Source of the DNA: Rhodospirillales bacterium
GTDB lineage: Bacteria; Pseudomonadota; Alphaproteobacteria; Reyranellales; Reyranellaceae
Length of the DNA: 51,548 bases
Assembly (NCBI GenBank): GCA_009377525.1
Contig: WHTW01000043.1
Location: 1-51,548 of the forward strand
Direction: 5' to 3'
Shown here piece by piece: positions 1 through 8,000 of the stretch. The notes beneath the pieces were generated by a model, which had not been told where the DNA came from, did not search any database, and saw nothing but the letters and a program-made list of their open reading frames with translations. The first letter of the stretch is position 1. Each line of letters opens with the position of its first letter. The translations under genes and the position numbers were made by a program.

Positions 1-140
1 ATTGGCAGAAAATGCAGAAATTCACGGGCGAGACGACTGCAGTGCATGCACCCCTTCGGCAAAGCCGGGCAAAAGCCGAGAGGCGGCGGCGCGCGCCGGC
101 GCGAGCGGCACCCAACCGTCAAAACCACTGTGCAGAGCTA

Positions 141-399
141 CTAGCGCGGTAGGCTACGGGCGCGCAGGTCGCGCGCAATGTGGTCGACGAACAGGCGCAC
201 GCGCGAGGCGAGTAGGCGGTTGGTCGGATAGACGGCGTAGATGCCGCCCGTCGGCATTCCCTGATCGGCGAGCGCGCGCGAGCTGGCCTGCGACCAGCGC
301 GTCGGCCACCGGGCATTCGGGCGCGGCGGCCAGCCCGAGGCCGGCCAGGGCCGCCGCGCGCACCAGCCGGGTGTGCAGGCAGCCGAGATGTTCCGCCAC
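141..399 (-). pseudogene. LysR-type regulator, C-terminal remnant, frameshifted
   Basis: Only the last part of a LysR effector-binding domain survives. One frame (from about 399 down to 282) reads RAAALAGLGLAAAPECPVAD and then ALVAGQL. A different frame (about 272 to 141) reads ALADQGMPTGGIYAVYP and ends RLFVDHIARDLRARSLPR before a TAG stop. Together they match the usual LysR ending, in which the GIYAVYP strand precedes a helix with FVDH. The switch falls in a GCGCGCGCG run near 273-282, consistent with a slippage indel. No DNA-binding domain is present, and the remnant stops near a palindromic repeat at 489. It probably once controlled the adjacent transport/oxidation locus (inference). Confidence 0.7.
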
Positions 400-488
400 T
401 TCGACCGGGCAGGGAAGAACGGGCCATTGGCCCCGCCTGACATCGTCGCCATCGCCGCCGAATACGGTGTACGGTTCGGCTAGCTCTT

Positions 489-555
489 GCCGGACCGCCG
501 GCCTCCAGGCGCCGCCTCATGAGGCATGAGCAGGCCTGGAGGCCCGCGGTCCGGC
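489..555. repeat. Palindromic repeat, family A copy 1
   Basis: Imperfect inverted repeat: GCCGGACCGC on the left and GCGGTCCGGC on the right, with inner arms GCCTCCAGGC/GCCTGGAGGC around a CATGAGGCATG centre. The same GGACCGC...GCGGTCC design with a CATGA-rich centre recurs at 2333, 3821, 24359, 29111 and 44307. This copy separates the LysR remnant from the broken transporter genes. Confidence 0.75.
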
Positions 556-591
556 ACGGCACTACCGCCATGGTCGCGGCCGTGGCGGCCT

Positions 592-690
592 ATGGCGATT
601 TCATGGGAGCCGCAGCTGAACAAGGACGTGATCCCGGCGTTCGAACAGAAACGTGACGAGAAGGTTGAGTCCGTCGCCGGCAACTTGACG
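592..690 (+). pseudogene. ABC solute-binding protein, N-terminal fragment
   Basis: About 33 codons read ISWEPQLNKDVIPAFEQK and then a KVESVAGN-like stretch. This resembles the start of the mature domain of polyamine/opine-type periplasmic binding proteins (pattern: WEPQ..KDVIPAFEKKY.VKVEYVAGN). Everything after the first strand and helix is missing, and the sequence runs straight into a permease 3' end. I read it as one side of a deletion that removed most of a transporter operon. The fragment is short, so the family call rests on similarity remembered from the family, not on a search. Confidence 0.5.
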
Positions 691-941
691 GCCTGGTCAG
701 CGGCTGGGCGCCCGCCTTCGTCAACTCGTTCGACGAGGTGACGATGACGGTGTTCATCGCCGCCCCTGCCAGCGTCACGCTGCCTGTGCGGATGTTCCTC
801 TACATCCAGGACAATATCGATCCGCTGGTGACCTCGGTATCGGCCTGCGTCATCGCCGTCACCGTGACGGCGCTGATCGTGCTCGATCGCGCCTACGGCC
901 TGGAGCGGCTGCTGGTCGGAAGGAGCGCCGATGGCCGCTAG
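690..941 (+). pseudogene. ABC transporter permease (PotC-like), C-terminal fragment
   Basis: The frame starting at about 690 reads GLVSGWAPAFVNSFDEVTMT, then TLPVRMFLYIQDNIDPLVTS, then a hydrophobic helix ending in LDRAYGLERLLVG. This is the typical last third of the inner-membrane permease of spermidine/putrescine/opine ABC importers, with its FDEV and LPVRM(F/Y) signatures. The N-terminal helices and the EAA loop are absent. Its TAG stop (939-941) overlaps the ATG of the downstream oxidoreductase (931), so the ancestral transporter and oxidase genes were probably one operon, making the oxidase substrate likely the imported compound (inference). Confidence 0.7.
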
Positions 942-2055
942 CGACTACGACGTTGCCGTCGTCGGCGGCGGGCTGGTCGGCGTCGCCACCGCCTGGGGCC
1001 TGGCGCGCGAGGGCTGCCGCGTGGTCGTGCTCGACGAGGGCGACCGCGCCGTGCGCGCGAGCCGCGGCAACTTCGCTCTGGTCTGGGTCCAGAGCAAGGG
1101 GCTGGGCCTGGCGCCCTATGCCGGCTGGACCATCCGCTCGTCGAACGCCTGGGCGGGCTTCGCCGAGACGCTGAAGGAGGAGACCGGGCTCGATGTCTGC
1201 TTCCAGCGGCCGGGCGGCTTCCACCTGGCGCTGTCGGAGCGCGAGCTCGAGGCGCGTGCCAACAACCTGAAGCGCCTGCACAACCAGCCCGGCATCGTCG
1301 ACTACAAGACCGAAATCCTCGACCACGCCCAAGTCGCCAGGATGCTGCCGGACATCGGGCCTGAGGTGGCGGGCGGCAGCTACTGCCCGCTCGACGGCCA
1401 CGTGAATTCGCTGCGCCTGTTCCGCACCTTGCACACCGCCATCAACGCCCGCGGCGTGACCTACCTGCCCAGTCATCGCGTCGAGAATATCGTCAAGGAT
1501 GGCGCCGAGTTCCGGCTCGCCACCGCGCATCGCGAGATCCGCGCCAACCGCGTGGCGCTGGCGGCCGGCAACGCCAACATGCATCTGGCGCCGATGGTCG
1601 GTCTCGAGTGCCCGATGAGGCCTGAGCGCGGCCAGATCGTGGTCACCGAGCGGCTTCGGCCGTTCCTGCGCCATCCCGTCGTCACCCTGCGCCAGACCGA
1701 CGAGGGCACGGTGATGATCGGCGATTCCAAGGAAGAGCGCACCGATCCGGCCGGCCTGACGCTGGGCGTCAGCGCCACCGAGGCCGAGCGCGCGGTGCGC
1801 CAGTTCCCGTTGCTGGCCAACGTCAATGTCGTGCGCACCTGGAGCGCCATCCGCGTGATGACCCGGGACGGCTTTCCGATCTACGATGAATCGGAGAGCC
1901 ATCCCGGCGCCTTCACCGTGTGCTGCCATTCGGGCGTGACGCTGGCGGCCAACCACGCGCTCGCCATAGCGCCCATGATCGCGCGCGGTGCCCTCGACAA
2001 GTCGCTGGTCGCTCCCTTCAGTGCGCGGAGGTTCCATGTTCAAGAGGCTGGCTGA
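931..2055 (+). CDS. FAD-dependent oxidoreductase, DAO family (opine/hydroxyproline oxidase beta-like)
   Basis: The 374-residue protein opens with a Rossmann FAD site (VAVVGGGLVGVATAWGLAREG, about residues 8-28, with the acidic end of strand 2 in VVLDEG). It has the D-amino-acid-oxidase-family layout and ends with the second FAD contact near SGVTLAANHA. Size and context fit the beta, substrate-oxidising subunit of HcnC/OoxB/LhpB-type dehydrogenases, which oxidise an amine such as an opine, glycine or hydroxyproline and pass electrons to partner subunits. A GGAAGGAG ribosome site precedes the ATG. It overlaps the next gene by 20 bp, implying coupled translation. The substrate cannot be read from sequence. 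Confidence 0.85.
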   Translation: MAASDYDVAVVGGGLVGVATAWGLAREGCRVVVLDEGDRAVRASRGNFALVWVQSKGLGLAPYAGWTIRSSNAWAGFAETLKEETGLDVCFQRPGGFHLALSERELEARANNLKRLHNQPGIVDYKTEILDHAQVARMLPDIGPEVAGGSYCPLDGHVNSLRLFRTLHTAINARGVTYLPSHRVENIVKDGAEFRLATAHREIRANRVALAAGNANMHLAPMVGLECPMRPERGQIVVTERLRPFLRHPVVTLRQTDEGTVMIGDSKEERTDPAGLTLGVSATEAERAVRQFPLLANVNVVRTWSAIRVMTRDGFPIYDESESHPGAFTVCCHSGVTLAANHALAIAPMIARGALDKSLVAPFSARRFHVQEAG

Positions 2056-2329
2056 AGCCGGCGCGGCCGTCGCCCTCACGGTCGACGGCAAGCCCGTGCG
2101 TGCCGTGAGCGGCGACACCGTTGCCGCGGCCCTGCTGGCCGCCGGCATCGATCATTGCCGCACGACGCCGGTGACGGGCGCACCGCGCGCGCCCTATTGC
2201 CTGATGGGCATCTGCTTCGACTGCCTGGTCACCATCGACGGCGTCGGCAGCCGCCAGGCCTGCCTGGTGCCGGTGAGCGAGGGCATGAAGGTTGAGACGC
2301 AGCAGGGCAAGCGCGAGGCGGGGCGATGA
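2036..2329 (+). CDS. (2Fe-2S)-binding small subunit of FAD dehydrogenase (HcnA/OoxC-like)
   Basis: A 97-residue ferredoxin-like protein. The cluster motif is CLMGICFDC followed by a fourth cysteine in RQACLVPV, the plant-type ferredoxin fold found in the small subunits of HcnABC, opine oxidase and D-hydroxyproline dehydrogenases. I chose the ATG at 2036 because GCGGAGG lies just upstream and translation can then couple to the preceding gene (stop at 2053-2055). It would relay electrons between the two flavoprotein subunits. An upstream in-frame start at 1988 would add a non-homologous leader and is less likely. Confidence 0.88.
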   Translation: MFKRLAEAGAAVALTVDGKPVRAVSGDTVAAALLAAGIDHCRTTPVTGAPRAPYCLMGICFDCLVTIDGVGSRQACLVPVSEGMKVETQQGKREAGR

Positions 2330-2332
2330 CGT

Positions 2333-2395
2333 CATGCTCTTCCGGACCGCGCGCGTCCCGCGCGCTCATGAGGCGCGCGAGACGCGCGCTGTCTA
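2333..2395. repeat. Palindromic repeat, family A copy 2, degenerate right arm
   Basis: The left arm TCATGCTCTTCCGGACCGCG is identical to that of the copy at 3821. The right side retains the GCGCGC-rich inner arm, but the outer GGTCCGGAAG arm is gone. It lies between two cistrons of the dehydrogenase cluster, where such hairpins can stabilise or attenuate the upstream message (inference). Confidence 0.75.
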
Positions 2396-2414
2396 AAAGA
2401 AAAGGCACAGCCAA

Positions 2415-3809
2415 ATGAACGCTGTCGACCTCGCTTCCTCCTACGACCTCATCGTCATCGGCGGCGGCCCGGCCGGCCTCGCAGCGGCGTCGCTGGCGGC
2501 GCGCGCCGGCGTCTCGACCGTGCTGTTCGACGAGAATCCTGGCGTCGGCGGCCAGATCTATCGCGGCATCACGTCCACGCCGGTCACCAACCGCTTGATC
2601 CTGGGCGAGGATTATTGGGCGGGCGAGGCGCTCGCCAACGAAGCCGAGGCAAGCGGCGCCGTGGTCGTGAACGGCGCCACTGTCTGGAGCCTCGACCCTG
2701 AGCGCGTCGTCGGCGTGTCGATTGCCGGCAAGGCGCGCCTGATCGAGGCCAGGCGCGTCATCATCGCCACCGGCTCGCAGGAGCGGCCGTTTCCGATCCC
2801 CGGCTGGACACTGCCGGGCGTCATGACGGCGGGCGCAGCGCAGACGGTGCTGAAGGCGCAGGGCCTGCTGCCCGACGGCCGCACGGTCATGGCCGGCACC
2901 GGACCGCTGATGTGGCTGCTGGCGGCGCAGATCCTGCGCGCCGGCGGCAAGATCGAGGCGATCCTCGACACGACGCCACGCCGCAATTTTCTACGCGCGT
3001 CGCCGCATCTGCCTGACTTCGTGCTGTCTCCGTATTTCGCCAAGGGCCTGGCATTGTTGCGCGAGGTGAAGGCGAAGGTTCCGGTCCGCCGCGTCTCGAG
3101 CGTCGCGGCGGTGGGCGACGGCAAGCTCCGCGAGGTCGTGTCCGACCGCGGCCGCATGCCGGCCGATCTCCTGCTGCTGCACCAGGGCGTCGTGCCCAAC
3201 GTCAACCTCGCCCTCGCTGCCGGCACGGCGCACGCATGGAACGAGCGTCAGCTCTGCTTCCAGCCCGTGCTCGACGACCACTTCGAAAGCTCCGTTCCGG
3301 GCATCGCCGTGGCCGGCGACGGCGCGGGCATAGCGGGCGGCACGGCGGCGGCCGAACGTGGCCGGATTGCCGCCATCGCTGCGGTGCGTGCGCTCAAGCC
3401 CGCGGCGGCCGTGCCCGATCCGCAATCCGTGCGCCAGCGGCTGCGGCGCGAGGAGATGGGCCGCGCCTTCCTCGATTGGCTGCACCGGCCGGCCGATTCC
3501 TTCCGCCAGCCCGAAGGCGACACGCTGGCGTGCCGCTGCGAGGAGGTGACGGCGAGACAGGTGCGCGAAACCGCCGACATGGGTTGCGAAGGGCCTAACC
3601 AGATGAAGGCCTTCCTGCGCTGCGGCATGGGCCCGTGCCAGGGCCGCCTGTGCGGCCTCACGATCACCGAGCTCATCGCCGCCCAGCGCAAGACCACGCC
3701 GGCCGAGGTCGGCTACTATCGCCTGCGTCCGCCGGTGAAACCGATCACGCTCGCCGAGCTCGCCTCGCTGCCGATCAGCGAGGCCGAGCGCAAGGCGGTG
3801 GAGCGCTAG
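2415..3809 (+). CDS. NAD(P)/FAD-dependent oxidoreductase with C-terminal BFD-like [2Fe-2S] domain (HcnB/OoxA-like alpha subunit)
   Basis: 464 residues. The N-terminus carries the FAD-binding GGGPAGLAAASLAARAG motif (about residues 16-32) and GGQIYRG. A second dinucleotide-binding site follows (TVMAGTGPLMWLLAAQIL, about 159-176), and AVAGDGAGIAGG is the C-terminal FAD contact. The last third has CRCEEVT and CGMGPCQGRLC, the cysteine signature of BFD-like [2Fe-2S] domains fused to alpha subunits of opine oxidases, HcnB and proline/hydroxyproline dehydrogenases. With the two preceding genes it forms the classical alpha-beta-gamma set. A family A repeat lies on each side, so the cluster is punctuated by hairpins. 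Confidence 0.88.
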   Translation: MNAVDLASSYDLIVIGGGPAGLAAASLAARAGVSTVLFDENPGVGGQIYRGITSTPVTNRLILGEDYWAGEALANEAEASGAVVVNGATVWSLDPERVVGVSIAGKARLIEARRVIIATGSQERPFPIPGWTLPGVMTAGAAQTVLKAQGLLPDGRTVMAGTGPLMWLLAAQILRAGGKIEAILDTTPRRNFLRASPHLPDFVLSPYFAKGLALLREVKAKVPVRRVSSVAAVGDGKLREVVSDRGRMPADLLLLHQGVVPNVNLALAAGTAHAWNERQLCFQPVLDDHFESSVPGIAVAGDGAGIAGGTAAAERGRIAAIAAVRALKPAAAVPDPQSVRQRLRREEMGRAFLDWLHRPADSFRQPEGDTLACRCEEVTARQVRETADMGCEGPNQMKAFLRCGMGPCQGRLCGLTITELIAAQRKTTPAEVGYYRLRPPVKPITLAELASLPISEAERKAVER

Positions 3810-3820
3810 GAATGATGCGT

Positions 3821-3900
3821 TCATGCTCTTCCGGACCGCGCGCATCCTGCGCGCTCATGATCATGAGCGAGCCAGAGGCTCGCGGTCCGGAAGAGCATGA
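3821..3900. repeat. Palindromic repeat, family A copy 3, perfect 20-bp arms
   Basis: An 80-bp element whose outer arms TCATGCTCTTCCGGACCGCG and CGCGGTCCGGAAGAGCATGA are exact reverse complements. The centre is CTCATGATCATGAG, itself palindromic. This is the best-preserved copy in the window and serves as reference for the family. It occupies the gap between the alpha subunit and the second DAO protein. Confidence 0.88.
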
Positions 3901-3912
3901 GAGACGGGCCAC

Positions 3913-5022
3913 ATGAGGACCGCCGACGTCGTGATCATCGGCGGTGGCCTGCATGGCTGCTCGACGGCGCTGCATCTGGCGCTGCGCGGGCTCAGGCCGA
4001 TCCTGGTCGAGAAGGACTATGCCGGCCGCCACGCCTCGGGCGTCAATGCCGGCGGCGTGCGCCAGCTCGCGCGCCACATCGCCGAGATCCCCTTGTCCAT
4101 TGCCTCGATGGCGTTGTGGGAGAACATCGAGGACCTGGTCGGCGACGATTGCGGCTTCTCGAGCCACGGCACGGTGCTGGTGGCCGAGAGCGAGCAGGAG
4201 CTGGCGGGCTTCCGCGCCCGTGTTGACGACCTGCGGCTGAAGGGCTTCGCGCACGAGGAGCTGATCGACCACGCCGAGCTGAAGCGCCTGGTCCCGGCGG
4301 TATCCGACGACTGCCCCGGCGGCGTGGTCTCGCGCCGCGACGGCGCCGCCGATCCGTTCCGCACCACCCAGGCCTTCCGCCGGCGCGCCATCGAGAGGGG
4401 TGCCGCGGTGATCGAAGGCGTGAGCGTGACCGGTCTCGCGCGCAATGGCTCCGTTTGGCGGGTCGAGACCAGCGACGGGCCAATCGAGGCGCCCAAGGTG
4501 GTGAACGCAGCCGGCGCCTGGGCCGATCGCATCGCCGCACAGTTGGGCGAGCCGGTGCCGCTGGAGGTCATCGCGCCGATGCTCATGGTGAGCAGCCGCG
4601 TGCCGCCCTTCATCGATCCGGTGGTGATCCTGCGGGGCCGCAAGCTGTCCTTCAAGCAGCTCGCCAACGGCACGGTGGTGATCGGCGGCGGCCATCTCGC
4701 CGTGTCCTATCGCGACGAGAACCGCACCGTGCTCGACTGGACCAAGCTCGCGACCAGCGCGCGCACCGTGTGGGAGCTGTTCCCGGCGATGCGCGAGGCC
4801 ACCATCGTGCGCGCCTGGGCCGGAATCGAGGCGCGGATGCCCGACGAGATTCCCGTCGTCGGGCCGAGTCGTACCTCGGAGGGGGTGTTCCACCAGTTCG
4901 GTTTCTCCGCCCACGGCTTCCAGCTCGGCCCCGCCACCGGCGCGGTGATGGCCGAGCTGGTTGCGACCGGCGCAACCAACCTGCCGATCGACGGGCTCGG
5001 CATCGAAAGGTTCAAGGCTTGA
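3913..5022 (+). CDS. FAD-dependent oxidoreductase, DAO family (second beta-type subunit)
   Basis: 369 residues beginning with VVIIGGGLHGCSTALHLA and an acidic strand-2 end (ILVEKDY), the FAD Rossmann motif of the DAO/sarcosine-oxidase beta family. ASGVNAGGVRQ follows at the usual covalent/substrate region, and HGFQLGPATGAVMAEL closes the FAD site. It is only loosely similar to the 931-2055 protein, so it is a second flavin subunit rather than a recent duplicate. Position in the cluster suggests it acts on the same or a related amine. It ends in a TTGA overlap with the next gene. Confidence 0.85.
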   Translation: MRTADVVIIGGGLHGCSTALHLALRGLRPILVEKDYAGRHASGVNAGGVRQLARHIAEIPLSIASMALWENIEDLVGDDCGFSSHGTVLVAESEQELAGFRARVDDLRLKGFAHEELIDHAELKRLVPAVSDDCPGGVVSRRDGAADPFRTTQAFRRRAIERGAAVIEGVSVTGLARNGSVWRVETSDGPIEAPKVVNAAGAWADRIAAQLGEPVPLEVIAPMLMVSSRVPPFIDPVVILRGRKLSFKQLANGTVVIGGGHLAVSYRDENRTVLDWTKLATSARTVWELFPAMREATIVRAWAGIEARMPDEIPVVGPSRTSEGVFHQFGFSAHGFQLGPATGAVMAELVATGATNLPIDGLGIERFKA

Positions 5023-6284
5023 GGCACCGGCTGCTTGCCTATGCCGGGCTGGCACGACCGTATCGTTTCGAGCGCACTCTTGCCGTCCTGACAGCCCTCG
5101 TGCTGGCGATCGTGGTCGGCGCAGCGGCCACCCATTTCCACGTGACCGGCAAGCTGCCGCCTGATTCACCGCGCTACTGGTACTTCGTCTACATGGCGGC
5201 GCTCGTCGTGCTGGCGTTGCTGCTGGTGCCGTGGCCACGGCTTGCCGCCGTCGTGCTGTCGCTGGCGACCCTGGAGGCGGCCTTCGGCCTCGGCACGGCT
5301 TACCTGTACAAGGTGGGCCGGCTCGGCCAGACGGTGTTCCCTCTCGACGAGGAGGTGGAACACCGTTTCCGCTGGCATCCGCTGCTGCAGGGAGTGCCCC
5401 TCCCGTCCGGCACCGACCCTGAAGCGCGCGACCCCTATCACAACGCGCTCGGTCAACGCGGGCGGGAGCGCACGGCGCAGTCGCTCGACGGCAAGGCGAT
5501 GATCGCCTTGTTCGGCGGTTCGACGACCTACGACGTGGGCGGCAGCGACGGCGAGACCTGGGCCGAACACCTGGAGGAGATGCTGGGCGCCGACCGCGTC
5601 GCCGTCATCAATCACGGCGTGCCGGGCTACTCGACGGCGGAGCACGTGATCCAGACCGCCTTCTACGAGCGCACGCACGGTGTGCAGCCGCGCTGCTCGA
5701 TCTACTACATCGGTTGGAATGACCTGCGGAACAGTCACGTCCGCAACCTCGACCCGGGCTATGCCGACGTCCATCTGCGCGGCCAGATCGACAATCTGCA
5801 GGTGCGACGGCTGCGCCAGTCGTACGTGTCGTTCTCGCCCACCTTGATGCTCGCCAGGTACTTTCTGGTGCTCGGGGTCGACACCGCTCGCCCCATCGAC
5901 AAGCCGGCCGGCCAGACCGGCACGGCGGCGGATCCGGCGATGGAAGCGATCTACCTGCGCAACGTGCGGACCATCTCGGCCATCAACCGGCAACGCGGCA
6001 TCACGACCCTGTGGGTGGGGCAGGTCATGGATCACCGGCGTCTGCTGGCGGGCGAGCCCTGGGGCTGGGTTCCGTTCCTGCGACCACAGGACATCTCGCC
6101 CCTCATCCTGCGGCTGAACGACCTGCTGAAGCGCGAGGCCGAAACGCTCGGCGACGTCTATGTCGATATCGCGCCGCAGGACTTCGCGTCCGATGACTTC
6201 ATCGACCACGGCCATTTCGTGTCGCCAGGGTCGCTGAAGTTCGCCGCCCGGCTGGCGCCGGCCGTGGCCGCGGCATGCCGATGA
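5019..6284 (+). CDS. Membrane-anchored SGNH/GDSL-family hydrolase
   Basis: About 421 residues if the TTG at 5019, overlapping the previous stop, is used; no ATG lies near. Two N-terminal membrane segments (about residues 18-42 and 50-85) precede a periplasmic domain. That domain contains FGGSTTYDVGG (catalytic Ser in a G-S-T block), a GVPGYSTAEHV block, YYIGWNDLRN with a conserved Asn-Asp, and a late D-x-x-H (DDFIDHGHF), the SGNH esterase signature. The likely role is O-deacylation or transfer on a cell-envelope glycan or lipid; the substrate is unknown. Start-site confidence is lower than function confidence. Confidence 0.75.
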   Translation: MRHRLLAYAGLARPYRFERTLAVLTALVLAIVVGAAATHFHVTGKLPPDSPRYWYFVYMAALVVLALLLVPWPRLAAVVLSLATLEAAFGLGTAYLYKVGRLGQTVFPLDEEVEHRFRWHPLLQGVPLPSGTDPEARDPYHNALGQRGRERTAQSLDGKAMIALFGGSTTYDVGGSDGETWAEHLEEMLGADRVAVINHGVPGYSTAEHVIQTAFYERTHGVQPRCSIYYIGWNDLRNSHVRNLDPGYADVHLRGQIDNLQVRRLRQSYVSFSPTLMLARYFLVLGVDTARPIDKPAGQTGTAADPAMEAIYLRNVRTISAINRQRGITTLWVGQVMDHRRLLAGEPWGWVPFLRPQDISPLILRLNDLLKREAETLGDVYVDIAPQDFASDDFIDHGHFVSPGSLKFAARLAPAVAAACR

Positions 6285-6324
6285 GTGAGCAGTTCCAACA
6301 CAAGCAGATTGCGCTTGCCTAATA

Positions 6325-6360
6325 ACATTCCGTGGAATATGGATACATTCCTAGGAATGT
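6325..6360. promoter_or_regulatory. Tandem palindromic operator upstream of nitroreductase-marR
   Basis: ACATTCCTAGGAATGT (6345-6360) is a perfect 16-bp palindrome. ACATTCCGTGGAATAT (6325-6340) is a near copy exactly 20 bp upstream, so both sites face roughly the same side of the helix. They sit 15 bp before the ATG at 6376 and are the only AT-rich stretch nearby. The operon encodes its own MarR protein, and palindromes of 16-20 bp are typical MarR sites, so autoregulation is the simplest reading (inference). Confidence 0.7.
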
Positions 6361-6375
6361 TTAAAGGAGTGTGAC

Positions 6376-7524
6376 ATGACGCTGTCGCGCAGGAATTCCA
6401 TCAAGGTGATCGGTGCGGGCATGATCGTCGCGGCGGCCGGGGCGGCAATCGCGGTGCCCGGCCTCGATGCCATGCCGGCGACCGCCGTCGAAGGCTGGAG
6501 CGGTCCGCCGTCGAGCGAGCGCGACCCGCGCCGGCGGGCGCTTGCCTTCGCGTTGCTGGCACCCAGCCCGCACAATCTGCAATCCTGGCTCGTCGACCTG
6601 GGCCGGGACGGCGAGGTGCTGCTTTTCGTCGATGGCGGGCGTCTGTTGCCGCAGACCGATCCGCTGTCGCGCCAGATCCTGATTGGCCAGGGCTGCTTCC
6701 TCGAGATTCTGTCGATTGCCGCCGCCGCCGAGGGTTGGCGGACCGAGACGCAACTCTTTCCCGCCGGCTCCTGGATCGTTGAGCGGCCGGTTGCGCGCAT
6801 CGTCTTCAGCCGCCTGCCGGCGCCGTCGGTTGATCCGCTGTTTGCCGAGGTGCCGCGCCGCCGCACCGTAAAGAGCAGGTTCGAACCGCGGCCGCTCGAG
6901 GCGGCGCACAGGAATGCTCTGCTGGCCAGCGCGGACTTGCACGGGCTGCGCCTGTCGATCGTCGACGAGCCCGCGCGCGTGGAGCGGCTGCGCTCCATCG
7001 CCATCGCCGGCTCGGAGCTCGAGATGAATACGCCCCGTACGCACAAGGAGAGCATCGACGTGGTGCGCATCGGTTCGGCTGAGATCGCCGCCCATCGCGA
7101 CGGCATCTCGATCAGGGGGCCGATGATCTGGATGCTGCGGCAGCTCGGTGTGATGACGCCGGACAAGGCGATGACGCCGGGCACCATGGCCTGGAACAGC
7201 GGCCGCGACTATATCCTCGCCGGCTATGCCAGCGCGCCGGCCTTCGGCTGGCTCGCCAGCAGGGGCAACGACAGGGCGACCCAGATCGCTGCCGGGCGCA
7301 CCTGGGTCCGGCTGCAGCTCGCGGCGAGCGCGCTCGGCGTCTCGCTGCAGCCGCACAGCCAGACCTTGCAGGAGTACCCCGAGATGGAGGCGCTGCGTGT
7401 CGCGATGCGCGCGGAGACCGGTGTGGAAGGCGACGAGACCCTGCAGATGTTCTTCCGCCTGGGCTATGCTGCCGATCCCGGCCCGTCGCCCCGAAGGGCC
7501 CTCGACAGCATCGTCAAATCGTGA
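6376..7524 (+). CDS. Tat-exported nitroreductase-like FMN protein (Acg family)
   Basis: 382 residues. The N-terminus SRRNSIKVIGAGMIVAAAGA is a twin-arginine-type signal with a hydrophobic run. The mature part resembles the Acg/TM nitroreductase family: LLAPSPHNLQSW (FMN-binding Ser/His/Asn region), two half-domains, and the C-terminal LQLAASALGVSLQP block. AAAGGAG lies before the ATG. It is translationally coupled (GTGA) to the MarR gene. It may reduce nitroaromatics, quinones or a halogenated/electrophilic ligand sensed by MarR; physiological substrates of Acg proteins are poorly known. Confidence 0.8.
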   Translation: MTLSRRNSIKVIGAGMIVAAAGAAIAVPGLDAMPATAVEGWSGPPSSERDPRRRALAFALLAPSPHNLQSWLVDLGRDGEVLLFVDGGRLLPQTDPLSRQILIGQGCFLEILSIAAAAEGWRTETQLFPAGSWIVERPVARIVFSRLPAPSVDPLFAEVPRRRTVKSRFEPRPLEAAHRNALLASADLHGLRLSIVDEPARVERLRSIAIAGSELEMNTPRTHKESIDVVRIGSAEIAAHRDGISIRGPMIWMLRQLGVMTPDKAMTPGTMAWNSGRDYILAGYASAPAFGWLASRGNDRATQIAAGRTWVRLQLAASALGVSLQPHSQTLQEYPEMEALRVAMRAETGVEGDETLQMFFRLGYAADPGPSPRRALDSIVKS

Positions 7525-8000
7525 TCGAACCACCGCTCGCCTTTCGCATCGTCAACTGGATCGGCATCATCGACCAGTTGGCGTCGACCGAGGCGAACCG
7601 CGTGCTGCGGCCGCTCGGACTGCAGCTGCCGCAGTTCGTGATGCTCAATCACTTCAGTCACCGCCCGGACGAGGCGAAGACCGTGACCTCGGTCGCTCGG
7701 GCGCTGCAGCAGCCGCAGCCCGGAGTTACCAAGACCGTGCAGAAGCTGGTCGCCAAGGCCTGGCTGCGCGAACGCAGCAGCGAGGGCGACGGCCGCTCCA
7801 AGCTGCTGATGCTGACGCCAGCGGGCATGGCCAAGCATCGCGCGGCCATCGCGGCGCTCTCGCCCGGGCTCGAGCGCGCCTTCGCCGACTGGTCGCAGGA
7901 CGAGCGCCGTGCGCTGTTCGCGCTGCTCGACCGCGTGAAGGTCTGGTTCGACCAGGACCGCGATCGTGCGCCTCCTCAGGCGACGCGCCGCCAGTCGTAG
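7521..8000 (+). CDS. MarR-family transcriptional regulator
   Basis: 159 residues with the winged-helix layout of MarR. A first dimerisation helix is followed by TSVARALQQPQPGVTKTVQKL (recognition helix, about residues 54-74). The wing has the conserved Asp-Gly-Arg (SSEGDGRSKLLMLTPAG), and the final helices dimerise. GTG start overlaps the nitroreductase stop. It probably represses its own operon through the two palindromes at 6325-6360. The last 25 bp overlap the convergent GST gene end to end, so transcripts from the two strands are complementary there. Confidence 0.88.
   Translation: MIEPPLAFRIVNWIGIIDQLASTEANRVLRPLGLQLPQFVMLNHFSHRPDEAKTVTSVARALQQPQPGVTKTVQKLVAKAWLRERSSEGDGRSKLLMLTPAGMAKHRAAIAALSPGLERAFADWSQDERRALFALLDRVKVWFDQDRDRAPPQATRRQS

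Noticed and set aside
489..555. Intrinsic terminator
   Set aside because: Stable palindrome but no T-run on either side, and the same sequence recurs six times as an intergenic repeat.
859..2148. Long open frame on the minus strand opposite the DAO gene
   Set aside because: Antisense reading in a GC-rich gene: product is Arg/Gly/Ala/His-rich without any family motif, and the plus strand encodes a clear FAD protein.
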